In this document: positions 1-8,068 of the stretch, piece after piece
How the letters are laid out: each line of letters starts with the position of its first letter
How positions within the stretch are numbered: position 1 is the first letter of the stretch
From: Pigoraptor vietnamica
Taxonomy: Eukaryota; Opisthokonta; Filasterea
Reading direction: 5' to 3'
NCBI GenBank assembly: GCA_943704525.1
Contig: CALSCQ010001892.1
Location: 1 to 11,361, forward strand
DNA length: 11,361 nucleotides
The notes under the pieces: model-generated
The model's input: the letters and a program-made list of their open reading frames with translations, nothing else
Told to the model about the DNA's origin: nothing
Database searches by the model: none
Translations under genes and position numbers: made by a program

Positions 1-24
1 CGATCGGGTCACGCGTTAACTCAC

Positions 25-409
25 CAGAGAACGTGGAGGGCCACATGGTCGGCGAACCCAAAGACGGGCGCCGCCAAAGACGACGCGACCATGCCGAGCT
101 GAAGAGCCGTGTTGATCTGCCGAGAGAAAGGCGCCCCAGAGTGTCACGTGCAGCACAGAAAAGGAAAGAAGACATGATAGACGCTCGAAATTGGTCTTGC
201 TCTACGAGGGAAACACACTAGCGGACAGGCACGCACCTTACTGATCGTCGAAGGCCTGAACTCGGCCGTCGCGTGCGTCACATCGAAAAATTTGGCCACC
301 GTCGGCTGCGTGTGTGACAACCAACCCACACACAGATTACTATCACATGTACGATCCCTTCTGTGTGTGTGTGTGTGTATGTATGTGTGTGTGTGTGTGT
401 GTGTGGGAG

Positions 410-445
<36 letters not shown>

Positions 446-1822
446 TGTGTGTGTGTGTGTGTGTATGTGCGTAGGGGACTGGGAGGAAGGTTGTTTACGC
501 AGCGCATCTAAACACGCACCGGCGGCGGAAGCGACTTGTATCGGTAGTAACCGGCGCCGAGCACAAGACACACGTCGCGAAGGACGATGAGGCCCGCGAG
601 TGGCACTGCGGAAGCGTGCAATTCGTGAGAAAGACGCAAGTAAACGCGTAAGAAGGAGGCGCACAGCTATTCGAACAGCAGTCATCACGCTTCCGAATTT
701 TTTCTGGCCAACACTGTGGCGTCGGCTTGCCATGCACAGAAAAGACTTCCACGCACCTGGGATAAGCCCCGTCGACGACAGCGACAGCGTGAGCACCGTG
801 ACGAGGAGCTTGTCGGCGAGGGGATCGAGCGCCGATCCAAGCACAGACTTCTGTCCCTCGTAGTTGCGCGCCACGTAACCGTCAATCTGCCAGCACATGC
901 CCGACACATTGAAGGGTGGGCGTGAAGTTAGGCTTGTGTAGAGTAGGCGAATGAGATCTCCACCCTCCTCGCCACACACGCACACATACCAAACACCATC
1001 CACACACTCAAGTATCTTTGGCCACCGAACGCTTGCACGAGTGCGTACGAGGCACAAGTTGATGTCAGAAACAACGTCCATCTCACCAAGTCCGACACGC
1101 CCGCGAGCGCAAACAGCGCCAGCGCCGTGGCGTAGCTCTCGCTCACGACGAGATAGCCAATGTACGGCGCAAGCACGAGCCGCCCGAAAGAGAGGACGTT
1201 CGGAACTGTGAGAATGTTTTCCGTCTGTGCAAAGGGGGGCGATATGAGTGCGATTATAACGAAATGCTCTTTTTCCCCACCAAACAGTGAAACATGAGTA
1301 CCCTGACCACATAGAAAACATGTGATCGCGCGTACAGCCTGCTGTTCGCACAAGCGCCGCACAAACATACGCACCCTTGCCCGCGAGTCCATATCGTCCG
1401 CGTCGCCCTTTCGTCTCTCCGAAGTCTTTAGCCGCGAGCTTGTTGATAGCCGCGCCACCTGCTCCTCGGTAAGGGGAACGATGGGACGCCGCCGAATCGT
1501 CCACACGCCGATGAGGGGGACTGAGAACGGCGCGCGTTCACAAAAGCGCCCAAATTTTGGAACAGGAGAGGAGAAAGGAGGGGACGCGCTAGTGCCGTTG
1601 TTCCGCGGTGACGCTGGGGGTCTCAGTGTCGAGAAAATGCTGCGATGCCGTGCATCATCCACAGAGGTTTAGAAGCAAATTCAACTCGCGCGGAAGACAA
1701 GCAAGAAATTTCACGCACCGTACATGTCTCGGCGACACAAATCGCGACGATGACAAGACTCGGTGTCCCAGGTAGCCGTGCCGCATGCACTCCGCGACGC
1801 GAGAAAGCGTTGAGTGCGACAT
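25..1822 (-). CDS. CRLS1: Mitochondrial cardiolipin synthase, CDP-alcohol phosphotransferase type (3' end beyond the window)
   Basis: Condenses CDP-diacylglycerol with phosphatidylglycerol to make cardiolipin in the inner mitochondrial membrane (family knowledge). Exons in transcript order on the minus strand: 1822-1719, 1639-1375, 1224-1087, 886-757, 605-520, 305-237, 116-25. The phases agree throughout and give 294 codons plus 2 nt, close to the roughly 300 residues of animal CRLS1; the 3' end lies off the left edge after a GTGAGT donor at 24. Exon 3 carries the ENILTVPNVLS start of the fold. Exons 3-4 complete the CDP-alcohol phosphotransferase signature: D168-x2-D171-G-x2-A-R-x9-G186-x3-D190-x3-D194. 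Later exons contain LIPVPLAGLIVLRDV, ISK and INTALQL, conserved in this family. Residues 1-35 are rich in Arg, Ser and His and look like a mitochondrial presequence. Introns are 79, 150, 200, 151, 214 and 120 nt, five of the seven donors being GTGCGT. Least certain are the start ATG (1822 or the in-frame 1786) and the exon 1-2 junction; the catalytic core is secure. Confidence 0.92.
306..519 (-). repeat. Compound microsatellite inside a CRLS1 intron
   Basis: This 214-nt intron holds a compound simple repeat at 362-470. On the plus strand it is (GT)n interrupted by TATGTA at 362-405, then (GA)n at about 413-443, then (GT)n to 470. In the sense orientation of CRLS1 it reads (CA)n-(CT)n-(CA)n ahead of the CACACGCAG acceptor. 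Peptides encoded across it are low-complexity artefacts. Confidence 0.95.
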
Positions 1823-2245
1823 GGAGCGATTTGGCACAACAGCACACACTACAACGCACACGCTACACGCTCAAGCATCACACGCACACACGCACACACC
1901 ACGCACACGCGCGCAAGTAACGCTGTCTCCAAAAACAAACGGAGAAAGTACCGCACGCGGAGGTGGTTCGGACACATGCACTTGTTGCAAAAAACGAACA
2001 AGCGTGCTTGTGTGCGCGTGCATCAGATGACACGGTGTCCAGACAGGGTGACATGCGACGGTGTCTGCAGTTTGCGGTTGACGACCACCGCTGCCACTGA
2101 GTGCTGCTGAGGCGGCGATTTAGTCCGCAAAAGGGAACACGCACGCCATTCGCCAGCGACTGAGCTTACTGCAAGTGTTGCATTAACAGAGGGGCGCTTG
2201 CTCGCTTTCGGGATCTTTCGCCTGCGCTGCAAAACAAAAAAAATC
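1823..2245. promoter_or_regulatory. Divergent spacer and presumed bidirectional promoter between CRLS1 and the RNase H gene
   Basis: The 423 bp between the two start codons holds no convincing coding exon. The CRLS1-proximal half (about 1835-1920) is an imperfect CA-rich tract. An 11-nt palindrome, GACACGGTGTC, lies at 2029-2039, and its CGGTGTC half recurs about 25 nt downstream. Just before the RNase H start is an A-rich stretch (2231-2243). I see no clear TATA box. The promoter role is inferred only from the head-to-head layout. Confidence 0.45.
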
Positions 2246-3503
2246 ATGGCGAGCACACCCACTTCGTACGTCCTCTACTTTGACGGCGCGTACCAGGGAA
2301 ATCCCGGCCCAGCAGCGTGGGGGGCCGTCATCCTGAACACGTGAGCTCCCTTTCTTTCCGTTGTGTCTTGTGTGACCCGCATGTCGTGCTGTTGGTGTTC
2401 GCATCTCTTCGTGCGTCCCTCTTGTTCGCTATCTCCTTTCTTCTTGAGATGTGCTTACCTTGCAGAGGCTCACGTACGTTTCATGCGCAGCCTTCGTGAG
2501 GAGGTGTGGAGCGGGTGTGGCATGCTGCCGGGTGACCAGGAGACGAACAACAGGGCCGAATACTGGGGACTCCTCAACGGACTCCGCGCGGCGAAGAACA
2601 AAAAGCTGTCGCCGCTGGCGTGGGTGTGCGTGCGGTCGTGTGCGCATGACAGTCACACAGCCTGTGAAGTGACCGCTTGATTTTATCGTGGGAGAGGATG
2701 CATCAACAGAGGCTGTTGGTACATGTGCACACACTGGCCTTTTGTTGGTCCCTTTCTCAAAACACATTGCCTCGTGACACAGCGCTGACACGCCATACAA
2801 ACTAACGGCAACCGGCACGCTCCATCCCGGCAGTGTGCGAGGCGACTCCGAACTCGTCATTCGCCAAGTCCTCGGCCAGTACCAGACGCGAGACGCCGAT
2901 CTCAAGCCCCTGCATAATGAAGCGTGCGACCTCCTTCGTCACCTTCGGGTCGTCGACGTGGCGCACGTTCCGCGCGAAAACAACCAGCTGGCGGACGAGT
3001 ATGCAAGCGATGCGCTGGCCGTCGGCGTGCGTCGTCGCTCGCAGCCGCCGCGGGCCATGGTGCCGTATGTGGGTGCGAAGCTGAATGTTGGCACCGTGTT
3101 GAAGGTCGTCCTGAACGGTGTCATTGCGACCGAGGCCCTTGTCTCGATGGGTACGCCACGCTCGTTCATTTCGACGACTCTCGCGAAAGAAATGGGCGTC
3201 GCGGGCGATATCGTGCGCGCATCCCGTAGCGAGATTGAGGCGGAGGGCATCCTCGGCCACGTGCGGTTCCACGCGGAGATCGGGGGCCGTCAGATGCTCA
3301 TACAGACGGCTGTTCGCGTGCCGCAAACGGTGCACATGCAACTGGGAGTCGACTTTCTGTGTCACCACATGCCCACACTGTCGTTTGGCAATGAGAGCCA
3401 AGTCACGGACGGCGCGACGACGTGGGCGTGTCGCACGCAGACCGGCTTCACTGGAGTGGCCCGCGAAGAGGCCGAGATACTGATACCGAGCCTTGGCTTC
3501 TGA
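2246..3503 (+). CDS. Type 1 RNase H fused to a retropepsin-like domain lacking its catalytic Asp
   Basis: Exons 2246-2340, 2491-2619 and 2834-3503 join in matching phase (both introns phase 2, 150 and 214 nt; donors GTGAGC and GTGGGT; CAG acceptors) to give 297 residues. Residues 8-136 form a full cellular-type RNase HI fold that would cleave RNA in RNA:DNA hybrids. The tetrad is D13 in YFDGAYQGNPGP, E55 in NNRAEYWGLL, D79 in RGDSELVIRQ and D129 in HVPRENNQLADEYA, so this half looks catalytically intact. After a basic, proline-containing linker (about 137-150), residues 155-260 resemble a retroelement aspartic protease: EALVSMGTPRSFIS sits where the ALVDTGA..SFI flap motif belongs, and LGVDFL (245-250) matches the family's second conserved block. 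The catalytic Asp-Thr/Ser-Gly is S179-M180-G181. No reverse transcriptase, integrase or LTR is visible. The RNase H call is firm; the C-terminal assignment is moderate. ATG 2246 is in good context (ATCATGG). Confidence 0.85.
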
Positions 3504-4172
3504 ACACGGCGACGGGCGGGTGGTGGACGTGCGCGCGGACCGGGTTACGCATGGGATTGTTTTTTTCACTAAATTATGCGCTCGCGGCGCTGTTATTTAT
3601 TCTTTATACTTGTGCGCTAGATCGGTGAATATGATCGCCAACGAAGAGCGTGGGCTATGTCCCCATGATGCCAAACAGTAAGTTCCCCATATTGCAGGCG
3701 TGACACTTGCAGCAGGCGCCTCGTGACACTGGCTGAGCAGGTGCATGGCACGCCTCCCTTTGCGCGCTGAAGTCGTACATGACTGTCACGACAGAGCGTA
3801 TTGAGTAGTTTGGTCAGTCTACTGACGCCGTGCAATGTGGCCTACGAGAGTCTCTCGCCGGCGACTGTGGGGGAAGTGCATCACTGCGCCCGGAAAGCCA
3901 CCGTGCAAGTGAGAGTGTAGGGCCAAGTGAGAGTGTAGGCCCGCAGGCTGCGCAAGTCCGTAATGAACCTCCACCAAGATGTGTGCGCGAAGAAAGAAAA
4001 CTTATCGCAATAATTGTTTCTCAAAGCCGTTCGCCAGTCAGTCCTGTCGTGAAGTGAACCCGGAGAGTGTAACAGATGACAGCCGGTGACATGTCTGTCA
4101 CTCGTAACGGGCGGGAAAGCACGTTGGCGGGAAACGCAGCCAAGACACAACCGGATCGGTGTCCCTGTGGCA
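3504..4172. other. Intergenic spacer between the RNase H and MYND genes
   Basis: The spacer opens with an AT-richer stretch (about 3558-3620) that probably belongs to the RNase H transcript's 3' end. It also holds an 18-bp tandem duplication (3906-3941) and two short perfect inverted repeats: CTGTC-AC-GACAG near 3785 and GTGACA-TGTC-TGTCAC at 4086-4101, the second about 70 nt upstream of the MYND start codon. Short open stretches occur here, but none has family motifs, good start context or splice partners. Confidence 0.5.
3906..3941. repeat. 18-bp tandem duplication
   Basis: Two adjacent 18-nt units, 3906-3923 and 3924-3941, both begin CAAGTGAGAGTGTAGG and differ at one position near the end. 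It lies in non-coding spacer, and I see no gene that uses it. Confidence 0.85.
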
Positions 4173-7100
4173 ATGGATGTTTTCAGAGTTTTGTTCAAGT
4201 GGATCCCATCTCCACGGGTTCTGCTTCGTGTTTGTGTCTTTTGCGCGTTGAGCGCTCTGATGCCGGCGGCAATGGCGTCGGGGGTGTGCTGCGCCACGTC
4301 CGCGTTCCTCAAAGTGTTCGTGGACGACACGTCGTACGATCGCATCGTCCGGTCTACAGATGTGCCGCGTATGGTTGAGGCGCTCCTCATCTCGCTTGAT
4401 GTGGCATGCGAACAGATACTGCGCGAGGCCGGAGAGCCTCGTCGCAATGTGGAGGAGAAAGACCCTCCGGTAGGCCTCCGAGTCCCTCTCTCCCTCCTTC
4501 AACCCTGCCCCCTTTTTTAACGCGACCGTACCTTTCACTGATTGGCGCTTCTTCCCATTGCTCGACAGGAAGCGCTGTGCATCAGGACGCTCGCCAGTTA
4601 CGCCGTCGGTCTCGCGCGTGAGGTCTATCGACGCGGTTGTCGGGGCGAACTCACGGGCCTTGTGGTGGACACAAAGGCATGGGAGCGCGCGTGGTCGAAT
4701 CTCGTGTCCTGCATCGTAAGCACTCCCGCGGACGACGGGTCCGTGCGGCGGGCCGAAGCAACGAAGCTGCTCGCCTGCTTTTCCCTCTGCCGGTTCCGAG
4801 AGCTGTGTCCGCAGCGCGTGTTCGACTGTCTGCGGGCGAACGAGGCGCTTGAGGCGTCGTTGTGCGCAGAGGTGGGCGGCACGGGGGAAACAGAGTCTGC
4901 GCCCGTGACGTATCGCGCGTCGATGGCCTCCGTCGCTTTCCTTCACATCTATAGGAAATTCGCCGAGTTACCTGCGATGCACATGCGCTGTGCGAGAGCT
5001 GTCCTCGCCGATTTGGTTATTTCGATCGACGAGGCTCTAGACTATCTCCGCGAGATTGCGAACGTCCCCGCCATCCGAGACATGCTCGACCATTATGTGC
5101 GCAATGGCATGGCGCGCCTCTTGCGCGGGCGAGAGCACGGCAGCTACCCGTTCATCAAGGAGTGCCTCGAAGCGTCGCTTGCGATGCAGCAGGCGCTGTT
5201 TGACCAGAGGGCCGCGTTCTGCTGCGACGAGCACGATGGCGTTCCCGCGCTTGTCAGTTCGCCACCCCCGCTTAAGGGGGCAAACACGGGCACGCGACCC
5301 ACCCTCCCGTTACTCGTGGGTTGCAAGCGCGCGCAGACGACGAGAGAAGAGCCCATTCTGTGGGACGCCCTGAAGTTTGTCTTTTCGCGCCATGTGGGAG
5401 GCGACGACTCGCTAACGCGTACACTGTGGTCGCGTATGTGGAAGGTCGTTTTGCGGGCCGTTCTCGAGCAGCACAGGTGGGGACGCGCCGGCGCTCTGCA
5501 TCTCACCTGCGTGCAGGAGGGCTTTTTGGATCCGCGCCTCGTGTCCCTGATGTTCCCAGAGTCCGCGGACGACGCTCAGTTTGCAGAGCTGGTGGAGAGT
5601 ATCCTTGACGACCCGCGCCGCACACCCGAGTTCGACGCGCTCTTTTTCCCGTGCATCGGCGCGAGGGTCATGGTTGACCTTATGCTGTTCCTCCGGCTGC
5701 GCGACCGCGCTGACCGCGACGAGTCCGCTCGAACAACCCCTGACATTGCGAACTGCGATGGAGGGCACGCGACGTGCGGAGGGACGTGCGGTGCTGTCGC
5801 CGGCGGCGCACTGGACGGCGGCGGGGATGCTGTTGTCGTGCGTCTTCTCCGAGTTCTCGCGCGGATGTGCGAACACGCGCCACCTCTCGATGTGCCGGAT
5901 TTGGCCAGAGACTGGCCGGCGATCGCGTCGATGCTGATTCGGTGCATAGCGAATGCAGGCGCCAACGGGGGCGAGATTGGGCGGCAGGCCATGCGTGTGG
6001 CGGCGTCGTTTGCCAGGGTGTATGGCGCGACCACCTTCGACGGCCCTTGCGTCTTGCCCCTTAGTCCACATGAGTTTGACAATAGGCTGCGGGTGTGGGG
6101 TTCTCGGAGCGTTTATGCCGAGGCGGCGCAGTTTGTGCTCGAGTGGGTCCATTGCCTCGACGGAGTTGCGGACGACGCGTGCGTCACTCTGGGACGGGAA
6201 CTGGGCCTGTTTCTGGGTATGGGGGCCGGTCTCCCTTCTGTCGCAACGATGAATGCGGACAGGGCTTGGGGTAACGCTCCCATGAAGGCCCTGTGGGAGT
6301 ACATGAGCACAGGGTCAACGACTGCGCTTGTGCCGCTGGACGACGGCGGTTTTACGTACCGCCGCTCTGCCCTCCTTGCGTGGGGACTTCTCGCCGCGCA
6401 GAACGTGCTCCTGCGACATCGCCTGCGCGAGCTGCTTGTGAAGGAGCCGTCTCTTTTCTCTGCGCGCAATATTCGGATGGGGTTGGTCCATTGACCGACA
6501 TGTGTTGACTTGTTTGCCTGTGTGTACGTGTGCATGTGTCGTCGTCAATTCAGTTTTAGTACGTGTGACGATGCTCATCGATTCGTATCCCTGCATTTGT
6601 GCTTTCACTGTCGCAGGCTCCGGCTGCTGGGCCCGGTCTACGTCGCCGGCCCACCCGCGTGGACGGCGGCTGGCGATCTCCTTGGCTTTGCCGCCACAAA
6701 GTCGTTGGTATCGTTTGCGGAGGTCGTCGTGTTTCTCGTCCGCGAGACCGAGGCCATGAGCTCGTGGCACGCACCTCTTTGCACCATGATCGAAAAGGCG
6801 CTCGATACGATTGCCCACATGAAGGTGGGTGCGCGGGCGCCGTTTGTCAGTGCAGCCTGCGTCTTCAGTCAGGCAGAATGTGCCCGACTGACTTGGACCT
6901 GGCACAGGGACTGGACGCTGCGGTCGACGCGTGGAAATCGACTGGGCTCAACATTGCCAACTTTGTACCGAGGGGGCGGCGAAGCCAGCAAGTAAGGACG
7001 GCTATTCTCTGTCATGTGTGTGTGCAGTCTCTTCTTTGCTCCTTTGACTCACTGCATTCTAATACGATCCCTTCGACCGGCGCCGCCAGGACCAATCATT

Positions 7101-7746
7101 CCTGTCGGTTCTGACGGCCGCACTGGCACGTGACCGCCCCAACTACGGCTGCGCAGCGTGTCAGTGCTCACAGCACCCACGTTTTGCCGCGCTCGGCCGC
7201 GACAACGAGCTCCACTCGTGCGAGAGCGATACGCGTCGTCGTAGGCCCCGTCCGCACACATGCCAGTGCGGGCAAGGTGTGTGTTGTCCGTATCGTTTCG
7301 TCGTCTCGCACCATTTTTATTCTTTGTGGTTAGTAATCGTTATGGGCGGGCGTCTTGCGCCTTGGAGTAGTCCGCGGCCTGACGCGCGTTTCTTCCGTTT
7401 TGCTGGCGCTGCACAGTTTGTGATCGCCGCCAAATCGTGTGTTTCTCACAGCCTTTGACTCCACCCTATAGGCAACGGGACCGCTGTTACACCGCATCAG
7501 CCTTCCGTGCCGTCGGAGGAGACTACGCCGTCGAGCTCCGATGCCGGCACGTCGTTGCAAGACGGGCACGTTGCCGCCGTCCAACCGCCGTCCAACCACA
7601 CGTGCGCGGCCTGTGGAGAAGAAAACGTGCGGCTGCAGAAGTGTGGGGGGTGTCGCGCAGTGCGTTACTGTTCCCGTGAGTGCCAGAGGACCGCGTGGCC
7701 GCAGCACCGCGTGGCCTGCGCGCGGGGTGCAACGGGATCGCAGTAA
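4173..7746 (+). CDS. 1000-residue helical protein with a C-terminal MYND zinc finger
   Basis: Six exons, 4173-4469, 4569-6481, 6617-6824, 6869-6991, 7090-7276 and 7472-7746, join in phase to 3003 nt, exactly 1000 residues and TAA. The C-terminus is a canonical MYND finger: C954-x2-C957-x9-C967-x2-C970-x5-C976-x3-C980-x7-H988-x3-C992. All eight zinc ligands are present. MYND fingers usually bind proline-rich partner peptides. Residues 1-850 are mostly amphipathic helices rich in Leu and Ala, suggestive of a helical-repeat scaffold, with Gly/Cys-rich disorder near 535-560. Residues about 866-909 carry a second Cys/His cluster, with a CAACQC block and a CQCG block, followed by a Ser/Thr/Pro linker. 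I recognise no enzyme domain (no SET domain), so the function is unknown. The start is the first ATG of the frame; the hydrophobic stretch after it (about residues 16-36) could be a membrane or signal segment, or a sign that the true start is a later ATG. Donors are GTAGGC, GTTGGT, GTGGGT, GTAAGG and GTGTGT; introns are 99, 135, 44, 98 and 195 nt. Least sure are the GTTGGT donor and the 44-nt intron. Confidence 0.85.
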
Positions 7747-8068
7747 AACGGCAATCAGATCCGTCCGTATATGTCAAATTGTCGACGCGTGTCGATAACG
7801 TCGGTTTGCACAGGCCATCCTGACCCTTACCCCTAGGGAGTGTCTCCTTCAAAGCAATTTGTATGTGACTGTCCGTTGAAGTCAGCTGCTGGTTTTCATG
7901 TCGTCGTCCCTCGACAGTTGCTTCAACTTGGGCTCGTGGCATGTGTCCACGTTACTGTCTGGACACTGAAGGTGACCGCCCGTGATCTTATTGGCCTCTC
8001 TTCTTCTTTCGTCAGCCCATCGCCTTCATCGGAGCAGCGGCATCGGTGCGCACGCATCCGCCGCAGCC
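7747..8068. promoter_or_regulatory. Spacer between the MYND gene and the Crinkler-type pseudogene
   Basis: This 322-bp gap should hold the 3' end of the MYND gene and the promoter of the next. It contains the first copy of the 31-32 nt repeat (7957-7987), overlapped on its left by a 7-bp inverted repeat (GTGTCCA 7943-7949 and TGGACAC 7960-7966). A pyrimidine-rich run follows (about 7995-8010) and ends in GTCAG at 8015, so a 5' UTR intron acceptor there is possible but unproven. Confidence 0.4.
7957..7987 (+). repeat. Direct repeat copy A, left of the Crinkler-type pseudogene
   Basis: This 31-nt sequence begins GTCTGGACACTGAAGG and ends GTGACCGCCCGTGATC. It recurs at 10840-10871 in the same orientation, with one single-base indel and one A/G difference. 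The copy ends about 80 nt upstream of the start codon at 8069. It could be the end of a mobile unit or a shared promoter element. Confidence 0.85.

Noticed and set aside
278-1504. Minus-strand open frame of 408 codons
   Set aside because: It starts at GTG and reads straight through CRLS1 introns, including the microsatellite. Only one short exon (757-886) is in its frame. The spliced model matches the enzyme family along its length.
1375-1504. Alternative frame for CRLS1 exon 2, spliced to a later acceptor at CTCACAG (1205/1206)
   Set aside because: It would remove the ENILT residues preceding PNVLS, which family members share in similar form. The frame chosen keeps them and joins the presequence exon in phase.
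2835-3503. The last RNase H exon as an independent 222-residue gene
   Set aside because: The frame begins at GTG in the middle of the RNase H fold (RGDSELVIRQ). The first two catalytic residues are in the upstream exons, which join in phase.
2246-3503. An active LTR retrotransposon or retrovirus-like copy
   Set aside because: There is no reverse transcriptase, integrase, gag, primer-binding site or LTR. The RNase H is of the cellular type and is interrupted by introns.
7507-7746. The MYND finger as a separate 79-residue gene
   Set aside because: The frame starts at GTG with no ATG, and the TATAG acceptor at 7471 joins the preceding exon in phase to give a continuous 1000-residue protein.
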